DNA of 8,597 nt from a bacterium (GCA_016873405.1 VGXH01000058.1:1-8597); one strand, 5' to 3'. Numbered from the stretch's first letter, positions 1-7,396 are shown. Notes: generated by a model from the sequence alone, not told the origin. Program-made: numbers and translations.

Positions 1-16
1 TTTTGAGGTCCTCCGC

Positions 17-24
17 GGAAGGGG
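17..24 (+). promoter_or_regulatory. Probable ribosome binding site supporting the TTG start of the hybrid kinase
   Basis: GGAAGGGG lies 9 nt before TTG 34. It is the only purine-rich stretch between the in-frame stop at 4-6 and the conserved part of the protein, so it favours this rare start. Too little upstream sequence is present to see a promoter. Confidence 0.4.
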
Positions 25-33
25 TCGTCCACC

Positions 34-1881
34 TTGTTTTCCGGTCGGTTCCTTCGACCACCGGGCGCCCACGGCGCCCGGCGTCCACAGCAGGCGCGGC
101 TGGCCGCCCTCGATCGCCAGGCCGACCGCGAGTTGGCCACGCGCACCCGGCGCGTCGCCTTCGTGTACGTCCCGGTCCTGGCGCTGCTGGCCCTCATCAC
201 CGATCTGCGGACGGCCGCGCCCTGGGCCGTCGCCGCCGTCGCCGCGCTCTACGCGCTGACCGGATGGGCGCGCCTGCGCATGGCGCTGCGGTTCGAGAAG
301 CGCTACGACGCGGATCCGGCCGCCTGGCGGCGGGTGTTCGCGTTGGTCACTCTCCTGCCGGCGGCGGTCTGGGGTCTGCTCGTGCCGATGACGGGCCTGG
401 CCCTGGGCTTCGGCTGGACGTTCCTGGTCTGCCTGCTGGCCACCGCCGGCATCGCCGCCGGCGCGGTCAGTAGCCTGTCGCCGCGCCTGAGCGTGCTGCG
501 GATGTTCGTCTCGCTGCTGCTGCTGCCGACGGCCGTCACGCTGGGAGTGGCGGGCCACGGTCGCGAGAGCGGACTTGCCGCGCTGATGGTGGTGTACTGG
601 GTGCAGATGCTAGTCCTGGCGAGGTACTTCCACGCGGAGCTGTGGTCCGGCCTTCGCAAGGGCGTCGAACTGGAGCTCCGCGCCGAGGAACTGGCCGCGG
701 CCAACGAGCAGGCACAAGCGGCCAACCGGGCGAAGAGCGAGTTCCTGGCCAACATGTCGCACGAGATCCGCACGCCGCTCAACGGCATCCTCGGCCTGAG
801 CGGCCTGGTGCTGGATTCGGACCTGACCGGTGAGCAGCGGGAACTGCTGACCGACGTGCAAACGAGCGGCGAGACGCTGTTGCGGATCGTCAACGAGGTG
901 CTCGACTTCTCCAAGATCGAAGCCGGCCGGCTCGTGCTGGAGGAGGCGCCGTTCTCGCCGACCAAGCTCGTCCAGAGGGTGGTCAAGCCGCTGCAAATGA
1001 CGGCGGCCGGCCGCGGCACGACCATCTCCGCCTCCGTGTCGCCGGAGGTGCCCGCGTGGCTCGCGGGCGACGAGCACCGGCTCTGGCAGGTGCTGACCAA
1101 CCTGGTCGGCAACGCCGTCAAGTTCACGGCGGACGGGCGCATCGACGTGGACGTGAGGTTCGAGGGTCGGCGGGCCGGCACGCCGATGGTGTCGTTCACG
1201 GTCCAGGACACGGGCATCGGCATCGAGTCCGCTGCGCAGCCGCTCCTGTTCCGGGCGTTCCAGCAGGCGGACGGCTCGACGACGCGGAAGTACGGCGGCA
1301 CCGGACTGGGTCTGGCGATCAGCGCGCGCCTGGCGACGCTCATGGGAGGCTGCATCACCCTGCGCAGCGAACCGGGCAGCGGCAGCGCGTTCTGCCTGGT
1401 CGTGCCGCTGTCCGAGGCGATCGCGCCGGTGGAGGCGGCGGCGCCGCGGGATCGGGCGTCGGCCTGGGCGGCCGCCGGAGGCGCGGCCCCGCGCGTCCTG
1501 CTGGCCGAAGACAACGCAGTCAACGCGAAGCTCGCCACCCGGCTGCTGGGCAAGCTCGGCTGCGAGGTCACCTGGACCGACGACGGCAGCGCCGCCGTGA
1601 CCGCCTGGTCGCAACAGCGCTTCGATCTCGTGCTGATGGACGTCCAGATGCCGGGCACCGACGGATTCCAGGCCACGGCCCGCATCCGGGCCGCGGAGGC
1701 CGCGGCCGACCTGCCGCGAACGCCGGTGATCGCCTTGACCGCGCACGCGCTCGACGGCTACCGCGACGGGTGCCTGGCCGCGGGCATGGACGACTACCTG
1801 ACCAAGCCCCTGCGGACCGCCGAACTCGAGGCCGTGCTGGCGCGCTGGCAGCCGCCGGCGGCCGTTCCCGCCGGCAACTGA
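34..1881 (+). CDS. Membrane-bound hybrid sensor histidine kinase with C-terminal receiver domain
   Basis: A hybrid two-component kinase of 615 residues. It would autophosphorylate on His and pass the phosphate to its own receiver Asp. About six hydrophobic segments come first (roughly 41-56, 61-80, 101-119, 122-145, 154-173, 181-200), then a linker helix at 205-235. The HisKA H-box is [11 protein letters not shown] with phospho-acceptor His243. The HATPase_c domain shows an N-box around Asn360, DTGIGI at 392-397 and GGTGLG at 421-426. The receiver starts near 487 with acidic pair Glu492/Asp493, phospho-acceptor Asp536 in LMDVQMPG, Thr569 and Lys591. All catalytic residues are present. There is no periplasmic sensor or PAS domain, so the signal is probably sensed in or at the membrane. 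No HPt protein or DNA-binding regulator lies nearby, so the downstream partner is unknown. The in-frame stop at 4-6 leaves TTG at 34 as the first usable start; TTG 133 is a shorter alternative. Confidence 0.93.
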   Translation: MFSGRFLRPPGAHGARRPQQARLAALDRQADRELATRTRRVAFVYVPVLALLALITDLRTAAPWAVAAVAALYALTGWARLRMALRFEKRYDADPAAWRRVFALVTLLPAAVWGLLVPMTGLALGFGWTFLVCLLATAGIAAGAVSSLSPRLSVLRMFVSLLLLPTAVTLGVAGHGRESGLAALMVVYWVQMLVLARYFHAELWSGLRKGVELELRAEELAAANEQAQAANRAKSEFLANMSHEIRTPLNGILGLSGLVLDSDLTGEQRELLTDVQTSGETLLRIVNEVLDFSKIEAGRLVLEEAPFSPTKLVQRVVKPLQMTAAGRGTTISASVSPEVPAWLAGDEHRLWQVLTNLVGNAVKFTADGRIDVDVRFEGRRAGTPMVSFTVQDTGIGIESAAQPLLFRAFQQADGSTTRKYGGTGLGLAISARLATLMGGCITLRSEPGSGSAFCLVVPLSEAIAPVEAAAPRDRASAWAAAGGAAPRVLLAEDNAVNAKLATRLLGKLGCEVTWTDDGSAAVTAWSQQRFDLVLMDVQMPGTDGFQATARIRAAEAAADLPRTPVIALTAHALDGYRDGCLAAGMDDYLTKPLRTAELEAVLARWQPPAAVPAGN

Positions 1882-1933
1882 GCCCCGCGACGGGCGACGT
1901 GGAACGGCTGCCCCGCTGGCGGTCGACCCGTGG

Positions 1934-1962
1934 TTGCCGGCGCCGGACGCATCGTGTATGAT
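1934..1962 (+). promoter_or_regulatory. Sigma70-like promoter for the SGNH/GT-C gene pair
   Basis: TTGCCG (1934-1939) and TATGAT (1957-1962) are separated by exactly 17 bp. Transcription would start near 1969, giving a leader of about 45 nt before ATG 2014. The -10 element is one of the few AT-rich spots in the 132-nt gap after the kinase gene. This position also argues against the longer GTG start at 1930, because that codon would lie upstream of the transcript. The gap 1882-1933 holds no convincing terminator hairpin. Confidence 0.6.
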
Positions 1963-2013
1963 CGCGGGCGCCGTCCTGCGGTTCGCGCCGACACCAGCCG
2001 ACTCCGGGTACCG

Positions 2014-3021
2014 ATGACCAGGAAGATCGCACTCGCACTCGCCAGCGTCCTGGTCTGCCTGCTGGCGGGCGAGGCGGCCGTGCGCCTGCTGCGCCTCGCG
2101 CCCGGCATCAACCGCATCGAGGTCGACCTCCCGCACGGCAGCTTCGTCTCCAGCACCAACCCCGTGCTGCGCTACGTCCCGAATCCCGGCTCGCGCGGGA
2201 TCAGCAGCTACGGCCTGCGCGACCGGGAGTATCCGCGCGCCAAGGCTGCCGGCACGCGACGCATCCTGATCATCGGCGATTCGGTCGGCTACGGGTTCTG
2301 CAACGACGGCGAGGTCCTCGCGGTCCAGGACGTGTTCGCGAAACAGCTCGAGCGGGCGCTGGCGGACAAGGCGGCCCCGGTCGAGGTGATCAACCTGAGC
2401 GTTTCCGGCTACGACACCGTGCAGGAGGTCGAGTTCCTGGCTCAGAAGGGGCTGGCGCTGGACCCGGACGTGGTCGTGGTCGCCTATTGCCTGAACGACG
2501 ACTTCGACGTCTCGACCGAGTTGCTCGGGTTCCGGACCCACCCGCAGTTCGAGATCGAGGGCCTGATCGGCCGGAGCCTCGTCCTCAAGAGCCACCTGGC
2601 CCGCCTCATCTGGCTGCGCCATGCCAAGCCGGCGCCGGCGGCCCCCGACCCCGGTTCCGGCTCCCGCACCGAGCGCGGCTTCGCGCGTCTGGCGGAACTG
2701 GCCCGGCGACACGGCTTCCAGCCGGTGGTCATGGTGTTCCCGCTGTTCGAACCGGCCGCGTCCTACCGCTGGCGCGCGCAGCATGCGCGCGTGGCCGACC
2801 TCGCGGCGCGGGCCGGGATGCCGGTGCTCGACCTCTTCGAGGCCTTCGCCGCGGCCAGCGGAGGCGACCTGCGGCGCCTTCAGGGTCGCTGCAGCCGCGA
2901 GCACCCCGACGAACAGGGGCATCGCGTGGCCGCTCGCGAACTGCTCGCCTTCCTTGCCGCGCGGGAACCGACGGAACCGGTCGGTTCCGGGTCGAGCGGA
3001 CGGACCGGCCACCGGGAGTGA
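2014..3021 (+). CDS. Membrane-anchored SGNH/GDSL-fold protein with altered catalytic Asp
   Basis: A 335-residue protein of the SGNH hydrolase superfamily (esterases, or O-acyl transfer and editing of glycans). It begins with a signal anchor (basic MTRK, then a hydrophobic stretch to about residue 20, then GEAAVRLLRL), which puts the fold outside the inner membrane. Block I is GDSVGYG with nucleophile Ser90, block II has Gly132 in NLSVSGYD, and block III is CLNDD with Asn161. In block V the His is at 297 in the context SREHPDEQGH, so the usual DxxH Asp is Ser294. The protein may work as a Ser-His dyad or with reduced activity. ATG 2014 is chosen over an in-frame GTG at 1930, because the longer version adds 28 atypical residues before the signal anchor and starts upstream of the promoter. 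The stop is 2 nt before the next gene, so the two are probably co-transcribed. The substrate is unknown. Confidence 0.85.
   Translation: MTRKIALALASVLVCLLAGEAAVRLLRLAPGINRIEVDLPHGSFVSSTNPVLRYVPNPGSRGISSYGLRDREYPRAKAAGTRRILIIGDSVGYGFCNDGEVLAVQDVFAKQLERALADKAAPVEVINLSVSGYDTVQEVEFLAQKGLALDPDVVVVAYCLNDDFDVSTELLGFRTHPQFEIEGLIGRSLVLKSHLARLIWLRHAKPAPAAPDPGSGSRTERGFARLAELARRHGFQPVVMVFPLFEPAASYRWRAQHARVADLAARAGMPVLDLFEAFAAASGGDLRRLQGRCSREHPDEQGHRVAARELLAFLAAREPTEPVGSGSSGRTGHRE
3014..3018 (+). promoter_or_regulatory. Ribosome binding site for the GT-C-like gene
   Basis: GGGAG sits inside the last codons of the SGNH gene, 5 nt before ATG 3024. This fixes the start of the downstream gene and suggests that translation of the pair is coupled. 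Confidence 0.6.
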
Positions 3022-3023
3022 AC

Positions 3024-4757
3024 ATGGCGCGCACCGCGTTCCCCTTGCGAGCCAAGCTGGGCGACTGGTGGTCGATCGGCCTGGTCCTTGCGGTCTATGT
3101 CGGCACCGCGCTCCTGCTGCCCGCGCGGGGGCTCTGGATGGTCGACAACGAGAACCGCTTCCTTCAGGTCCAGGCGCTGGCCGACGCGAACTTCGGCCGC
3201 TATGCCATCCCGTGGAACGGCGCCGCGATCGATCCCGGCTTCACGATGAACCCGCTGCGCTTCGATCCGGAAGGGACGTTCGAGGCCTTCAAGGACGGAC
3301 AGCTGATCGCGGTCTTCCAGCCCGCGTATCTCTACCTCGCGGCGATCATGCTGAAGCTGGCCGGCCTGACGGGCCTGAATCTGCTGCCGATCCTCGGCGC
3401 GCTCGCCATGCTGGCGGGGGTATCGGCGCTCGCGCGCCGCTTCGAGCTGCGCGCCCGCGATCGCCATCTGGCCGTGCTGGTGGCCGGGCTGGCCACGCCG
3501 GCGTGGTTCTACGGGCTGAACCTGTGGGAGCACACCCTGGCGGCCGCCTTCTGCGTGTGGGGCACCGTCGGGCTCATCGACTTCCTGCGCGAGCGCACCC
3601 GGCGCCCGTTGCTGCTCGGCTTCGCCGCGCTGGGCGCCTCGCTGTTCCTGCGCGATGTGCTGGGCCTGTACGTGGTGGTCATCGCGAGCCTGCTGCTGTG
3701 GCGGCTGCCGGGCGAGCGGAAGCGGATCGCGCTCGTCGGCGGCGCGGTGCTCGGCGGCTGCATCGCCCTCCTGGTGCTCTTCCAGTGGCTGACGACCGGC
3801 CATCCGCTCGGCTTCCACGCCGGCGCGCTGGCGCACGGCAGCGGCGCCGGCGACCATCTCGCCAAGAGGCCGCTGATCTTCTATCTGTATTTCGTCGCCG
3901 CCCACCCGGAGCGCGGCCTGTCCTTCCTGCTGGCGGCGCCGTTCCTGGCCGCCATCGCGCTGCGGCCGCGGCTGCAGCCTGCGCGCGCGTCGACGCTGGT
4001 GGCGGGGTTCGCGGTCCTCGCGGCGCTGGCCGGAGCCGGCTTCCTGGCCGGGCACCTCGCGTCGCCATCGCCGCTGAACCACCTCCTGCGCGCCAACAGC
4101 TTCTTCGTGGCGGCGCCGGCGCTCGTCCTCGGGCTGCTGCGCCCCGCGTCGACGCTCGCCGCGAAGCCGGCGGGCAGGGCCCGCGAGTTCGTCCTCTGGG
4201 CGGCGTGCCTCTATTTCGTGTCGTATTGCCTCGTCGCACCGGCCTCAGGCGCCGTCAGCCTCCATTGGGGCGGACGCCTGCAGTTCTGCCTGTATCCGCT
4301 GCTGGCCGCCCTCGCCGCGGCGACGCTCGCCGAGTGGCGCGACAGGCCGGGCCGCCGCCGGGCGTTCGCCTCGGCGGCGCTGGCCGCGCTGCTCACGGTC
4401 AGCATCGCCGGCCAGGGGTACTCGCTGACGCTCCTGCGGCAGAAGAAGCTCTACTCCGAGCGGCTGGAGCGGGCCCTGGCCGGACTGGAGCCGCAGGTCG
4501 TGATCACCGACGTCTGGTGGGTGGGACACGAACTGCACGCGGCGTTCCGTGAGCGCACGATCTACTTCGTGCGCAGCCAGGCCCAGTTCGAGACGCTGAT
4601 CGGGCGGCTTTCCGCTCGCGGCACCGATCGGTTCGTGTTCGTCAGCCGCCCGCGACCGGGGCCGGCGGCGGCGGGCACGATCCGGGTGGACGATGGCGGG
4701 TGGAACTTCTACTCGTTGGACCTGCTGGTCACCGGCACCGGCCGGCCCGGACCGTAG
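3024..4757 (+). CDS. Polytopic GT-C-like putative glycosyltransferase
   Basis: A 577-residue integral membrane protein with about ten to twelve hydrophobic segments, starting at 15-33. The first large extracytoplasmic loop (34-100) begins with WMVDNEN at 38-44, where GT-C enzymes (ArnT, PMT, GT39/GT83 types) carry an acidic DE motif. LWEH at 167-170 and HWGGR at 414-418 resemble conserved loop positions of such enzymes. A soluble C-terminal part (about 485-577) follows the last membrane segment and contains VVITDVWW. This overall plan recalls the LA_3751/LA_3752-type putative glycosyltransferases, an assignment made from memory of the family. The expected role is transfer of a sugar from a polyprenyl-phosphate donor to a surface acceptor on the outer face of the inner membrane. 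An O-antigen polymerase or other lipid-linked glycan protein is an alternative. It follows the SGNH gene by 2 nt, which supports a shared surface-glycan task. It ends 14 bp from the convergent DUF5989 gene. Confidence 0.7.
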   Translation: MARTAFPLRAKLGDWWSIGLVLAVYVGTALLLPARGLWMVDNENRFLQVQALADANFGRYAIPWNGAAIDPGFTMNPLRFDPEGTFEAFKDGQLIAVFQPAYLYLAAIMLKLAGLTGLNLLPILGALAMLAGVSALARRFELRARDRHLAVLVAGLATPAWFYGLNLWEHTLAAAFCVWGTVGLIDFLRERTRRPLLLGFAALGASLFLRDVLGLYVVVIASLLLWRLPGERKRIALVGGAVLGGCIALLVLFQWLTTGHPLGFHAGALAHGSGAGDHLAKRPLIFYLYFVAAHPERGLSFLLAAPFLAAIALRPRLQPARASTLVAGFAVLAALAGAGFLAGHLASPSPLNHLLRANSFFVAAPALVLGLLRPASTLAAKPAGRAREFVLWAACLYFVSYCLVAPASGAVSLHWGGRLQFCLYPLLAALAAATLAEWRDRPGRRRAFASAALAALLTVSIAGQGYSLTLLRQKKLYSERLERALAGLEPQVVITDVWWVGHELHAAFRERTIYFVRSQAQFETLIGRLSARGTDRFVFVSRPRPGPAAAGTIRVDDGGWNFYSLDLLVTGTGRPGP

Positions 4758-4771
4758 CCCGACTCAGGACA

Positions 4772-4936
4772 CTAGAACAGGGTGTAGATGAACGGCGCCG
4801 CGGACTGCCCCGTGAAGATCAGCAGCGCCAGCAGCAGCAGCACGACGACCACCGGCACCAACCACCAGGCCTTGTGCCGCGCGGCGTAGCGTCCGACTTC
4901 CGCCAGCAGCCGCCCCAGATGCCTCAGACGATGCAC
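4772..4936 (-). CDS. Small single-pass membrane protein, DUF5989/SxtK type
   Basis: A 54-residue protein with a basic amphipathic N-terminus (MHRLRHLGRLLAEVGRY), a conserved-looking KAWWLVP entry at 22-28, one hydrophobic helix (about 24-41) and the C-terminal signature APFIYTLF. This plan and ending match the DUF5989 family, which travels with NodU-type carbamoyltransferases and SxtJ; sxtK of the saxitoxin cluster is the equivalent in that pathway. Its biochemical role is not known. It may be a membrane anchor or an assembly partner of the carbamoyltransferase (inference). The start is the GTG at 4934-4936, with GGGGGA 4 nt upstream and the carbamoyltransferase stop 11 nt upstream. Two overlapping ATGs just before it are in another frame that stops within a few codons. 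It is last in the minus-strand operon. Confidence 0.85.
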   Translation of the reverse strand: MHRLRHLGRLLAEVGRYAARHKAWWLVPVVVVLLLLALLIFTGQSAAPFIYTLF

Positions 4937-4940
4937 ATCA

Positions 4941-4946
4941 TCCCCC
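4941..4946 (-). promoter_or_regulatory. Ribosome binding site deciding the GTG start of the 54-residue gene
   Basis: On the minus strand GGGGGA lies 4 nt before GTG 4936, in the short gap after the carbamoyltransferase stop codon at 4948-4950. It supports the short 54-residue form over the long in-frame extension, which would run through the carbamoyltransferase gene. Confidence 0.5.
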
Positions 4947-4947
4947 G

Positions 4948-6777
4948 TCAATCGAGTTGGAACTCGCGGCGCCAGTCGTCGGCGGCGGCAAGCGGCGCCT
5001 GCTCCGCCTTCAGCAACACGTGGTTGCCCATCACGAGGGTGTCCATCTCCGTGCGCATGAAGCAGCGGTAGGCGTCCTCGGGCGTGCAGACGATCGGCTC
5101 GCCGCGCACGTTGAAGCTCGTGTTGATGATGGTCGGACAGCCCGTGAGCGCGGCGAACTCGCTGATGATCCGGTGGTAGCGCGGATTGGTCTCGGCATGA
5201 ACCGTCTGGATGCGCGCCGAGTTGTCGACGTGCGTCACCGCCGGGATGTCCGAGCGCACCTGATTGACCCGCGCGACGACGTCGGCGGCGGCGTCGAGGC
5301 CGCCGGGATCGCGCCAGCGCTCGCGGGCCACCGGGGCCACCAGCAACATGTACGGCGAGTCGCAGGTCAACTCGAAGCACTCCCGGCAGCGCTCGCCCAG
5401 CACCGACGGCGCGAACGGGCGGAACGACTCCCGGTACTTGATCTTCAGATTGAGTTGCGACTGCATGCGCGGCGAACGCGCGTCGCCGACGATGGAGCGG
5501 TTCCCCAGCGCGCGCGGACCGAACTCCAGGCGCCCCTGAAGCAGGCCCACGACCTCGCCGGCCGCGATGCGCGCCGCCACGTCGCGTTCCAGTTCGCCGT
5601 CCGCGAGCGTCCGGTACGGGTGCCCGCAGTCGTCCAGCCACTCCGCGATCTCGGCGTCGCGGAAGGCCGGCCCGAGATAGGCGCCCTCCATGCGGTCGCG
5701 CCCGTCGAGGATGCGGGGGCCGTCCGCCAGCAGGTGCCAGGCGTGGAGCGCGGCCCCGACGGCGCCGCCCGCGTCGCCGCTCGCCGGCTGGATCCAGAGC
5801 TCGGAGAACGGGCCTTCGCGCAGCACGCGGCCGTTGGCCACGCAGTTGAGCGCCACGCCGCCGGCCAGGCAGAGCTTGCCCTCGCCGGTCACGCGGTGGG
5901 CGTGCCTGGCCATGCGGAGAACGACCTCCTCGGTGACCTCCTGGATCGATCGCGCCAGGTCCATCTCGCGGCGCGTGATCTCGCCCTCGCCGGTGCGCGG
6001 CGGGCCGTCGAAGAGCCGCGCGAAGCGCTCGTTCGTCATCGTCAGGCCGTCGACGTACCCGAAGAAGTCGAGATTCAGGCGGAAGCTGCCGTCGCGCCGC
6101 AGGTCCAGCAGGTGATCGTAGATGCGCTGCACATAGCGCGGTTCGCCGTATGGCGCCAGTCCCATCAGCTTGTACTCGCCGCTGTTGACCTTGAACCCGG
6201 TGAAGTAGGTGAACGCCGAGTAGAGCAGGCCCAGCGAGTGCGGGAAGTGGATCTCCTCGAGCAGGCGCAGGCGATTGCCCCGCCCCTGCCCGAGGCTGGA
6301 GGTGGCCCACTCGCCGACGCCGTCCAGCGTCAGGATCGCCGCGGACTCGAAGGGCGAGGCGAAGAAGGCGCTGGCCGCGTGCGCCTCGTGGTGTTCGGTG
6401 AAGAGGATCCGCGCCGGTCGCCCCGCGCCGGCCAGTCGCAGCTCGCGCTCGATCTCGGCGGGGATCCACAGCTTCTCGCGCAGCCAGACCGGCATCGCCT
6501 GCAGGAACGTGCGCAGTCCTCGCGGGGCCACGGCGAAAGAGTTCTCGAGGATGCGCACGAACTTGGTCAGCGGCTTGTCGTAGAAGACGACGGCGTCCAG
6601 CTGGCCGGGGCCCACGCCGCCCTCGGCCAGGCAGTAGCGGACCGCCCGGCGCGGGAAGCCGGCGTCGTGCTTGCGGCGGCTGAACCGCTCCTCGTGGGCG
6701 GCCGCGACGATGTGTCCGTCGCGGACCAGGCAGGCGGCGCTGTCGTGGTAGTAGGCGCTCAGGCCGAGGATGTTCAC
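4948..6777 (-). CDS. NodU/CmcH/SxtI-family O-carbamoyltransferase
   Basis: A 609-residue enzyme, the usual full length for the family. It uses carbamoyl phosphate and ATP, through a carbamoyl-adenylate, to carbamoylate a hydroxyl group on its substrate. The N-terminal Kae1/YrdC-related domain (about 1-370) opens with MNILGLSAYYHDSA, carries the metal-binding HHEAH at 129-133 (His129, His133), DGVGEW at 152-157, an NSGEYKLMGLAPYG segment near 190-206 and GGVALN at 306-311. The C-terminal carbamoyltransferase domain contains RLEFGPRALGNRS with Glu418 to Arg427 and continues to NTSFNVRGEPIV. No expected motif is missing. The acceptor cannot be read from sequence; known relatives modify nodulation factors, cephamycin, tobramycin and saxitoxin. 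The GTG start overlaps the stop of the SxtJ gene in a GTGA, with GGGAG 5 nt upstream, so translation is coupled. Flanking SxtJ and DUF5989 genes suggest that the enzyme works at the membrane. Confidence 0.95.
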   Translation of the reverse strand: MNILGLSAYYHDSAACLVRDGHIVAAAHEERFSRRKHDAGFPRRAVRYCLAEGGVGPGQLDAVVFYDKPLTKFVRILENSFAVAPRGLRTFLQAMPVWLREKLWIPAEIERELRLAGAGRPARILFTEHHEAHAASAFFASPFESAAILTLDGVGEWATSSLGQGRGNRLRLLEEIHFPHSLGLLYSAFTYFTGFKVNSGEYKLMGLAPYGEPRYVQRIYDHLLDLRRDGSFRLNLDFFGYVDGLTMTNERFARLFDGPPRTGEGEITRREMDLARSIQEVTEEVVLRMARHAHRVTGEGKLCLAGGVALNCVANGRVLREGPFSELWIQPASGDAGGAVGAALHAWHLLADGPRILDGRDRMEGAYLGPAFRDAEIAEWLDDCGHPYRTLADGELERDVAARIAAGEVVGLLQGRLEFGPRALGNRSIVGDARSPRMQSQLNLKIKYRESFRPFAPSVLGERCRECFELTCDSPYMLLVAPVARERWRDPGGLDAAADVVARVNQVRSDIPAVTHVDNSARIQTVHAETNPRYHRIISEFAALTGCPTIINTSFNVRGEPIVCTPEDAYRCFMRTEMDTLVMGNHVLLKAEQAPLAAADDWRREFQLD

Positions 6778-7331
6778 GGGCGCTCCCGCGCGCCGTCGCC
6801 CGAGGGCGTGATCCAGGCTCGCTCGGAGGGCGGGCACTCGGGGCGCTCCAGCCGGCGCGCCTTCCGGTCTTCGTCCAGGAACTGGCGCGTCAGCGCTGTC
6901 GCGGCCGGTTCGAGGCGTCGGGGAATCCAGCCGGTCAGTCCGGCGGGCAGCGGCTTCCGGGCCAGGGGATCGCTCCCGCGGAGCCGCAGGATCAGGCCGC
7001 CCGGCACCACGCACGCGAAGTAGAACGGGACCAGCAGCAGCCAGGCCAGGCCGACGCCCGCCGCCTTGCCCGCGGCCTGCCCGAACCGGTGCAGCGGCTG
7101 CAGCAGCAGCGGGCGCCACAGCGCCGCCAGCAGCAGCAGGACGCCGGCCACGAACAGCACGTCGGCGGGCAGTTTCCGGTGCAGCAGGAACCGGAAGGCG
7201 GCGGCGACGGCGAGCACCACGCCCGCCTGGATCAGGCCGCGCCGGCGGGCTCGGGCCTCGATCCGGGCCCGGGCCTTCGCCCCCCGGTCGTCGCGCCAGT
7301 TCCAGACAACAGAACCGATCTTCCGCTCCAT
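6774..7331 (-). CDS. SxtJ-family membrane protein
   Basis: A 185-residue protein without catalytic motifs that I recognise. A charged N-terminus (1-31) is followed by three hydrophobic segments at about 33-49, 56-73 and 92-115. The last ends in PGGLILRLRGSDPLARKPLP, a turn typical of proteins annotated as SxtJ. The hydrophilic tail (about 121-185) is rich in Arg, Glu and Pro. Members sit beside NodU-type carbamoyltransferases and DUF5989 proteins, and SxtJ of the saxitoxin cluster gives the name, but no activity has been assigned as far as I know. A scaffold or transport partner for the carbamoyltransferase is plausible (inference). ATG 7331 has GGGAG 6 nt upstream. The gene is first in the operon and its TGA overlaps the GTG of the carbamoyltransferase by 4 nt. 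Confidence 0.85.
   Translation of the reverse strand: MERKIGSVVWNWRDDRGAKARARIEARARRRGLIQAGVVLAVAAAFRFLLHRKLPADVLFVAGVLLLLAALWRPLLLQPLHRFGQAAGKAAGVGLAWLLLVPFYFACVVPGGLILRLRGSDPLARKPLPAGLTGWIPRRLEPAATALTRQFLDEDRKARRLERPECPPSERAWITPSGDGARERP
6783..6787 (-). promoter_or_regulatory. Ribosome binding site for the carbamoyltransferase GTG start
   Basis: GGGAG on the minus strand lies 5 nt before GTG 6777, inside the last codons of the SxtJ-type gene. It fixes the start at the residues typical of the family (MNILGLSAYYHD) and not further upstream. Confidence 0.6.
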
Positions 7332-7337
7332 CCCCGA

Positions 7338-7342
7338 CTCCC
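7338..7342 (-). promoter_or_regulatory. Ribosome binding site of the SxtJ-type gene
   Basis: GGGAG on the minus strand, 6 nt before ATG 7331, supports this start for the first gene of the operon. Confidence 0.55.
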
Positions 7343-7356
7343 GCGCGCGGGTCGAT

Positions 7357-7378
7357 CGCGCCGACCGGCGTCGGCGCG
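7357..7378 (-). promoter_or_regulatory. Leader hairpin or operator-like inverted repeat upstream of the SxtJ operon
   Basis: Perfect 9-bp arms (CGCGCCGAC and GTCGGCGCG on the plus strand) flank a 4-nt loop at 7366-7369. The repeat starts about 12 nt after the predicted minus-strand transcription start and ends 26 nt before ATG 7331. It may be a stable 5'-leader stem or a protein-binding dyad. There is no T-run after it, so it is not an ordinary terminator. In such GC-rich DNA some chance stems are expected. Confidence 0.4.
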
Positions 7379-7396
7379 GGCTTGAACATGCCGCTC

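Noticed and set aside
1930..2013. In-frame GTG start giving the first SGNH protein 28 more residues
   Set aside because: The codon lies upstream of the predicted promoter and the extra residues precede a clear signal anchor that starts at ATG 2014.
610..3012. 800-codon minus-strand open frame spanning the kinase and SGNH genes
   Set aside because: It crosses two well-supported plus-strand genes and the promoter between them, and its product shows biased composition without domains. It is a shadow frame.
4729..4757. Possible CCGGC/GCCGG stem at the end of the GT-C-like gene as a terminator
   Set aside because: Arms are only about five bases, the stem lies within coding sequence and no T-run follows.
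4818..4843. CAG/AGC-rich short repeat on the plus strand, and a similar one near 7096-7140
   Set aside because: Both are explained by runs of CTG leucine codons in membrane helices on the minus strand.
4937..6469. Long frame that includes the 54-residue protein as its C-terminus
   Set aside because: The upstream part is out of frame with the carbamoyltransferase and low in complexity. Only the last 54 residues, after GTG 4936, look like a real protein.
4957..7023. Long open frame of 688 codons on the plus strand, opposite the carbamoyltransferase
   Set aside because: Its product is low-complexity, rich in Arg, Ala, Gly and Val, with no recognisable fold. The opposite strand has a complete conserved enzyme. 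Long antisense frames are normal at this GC content.
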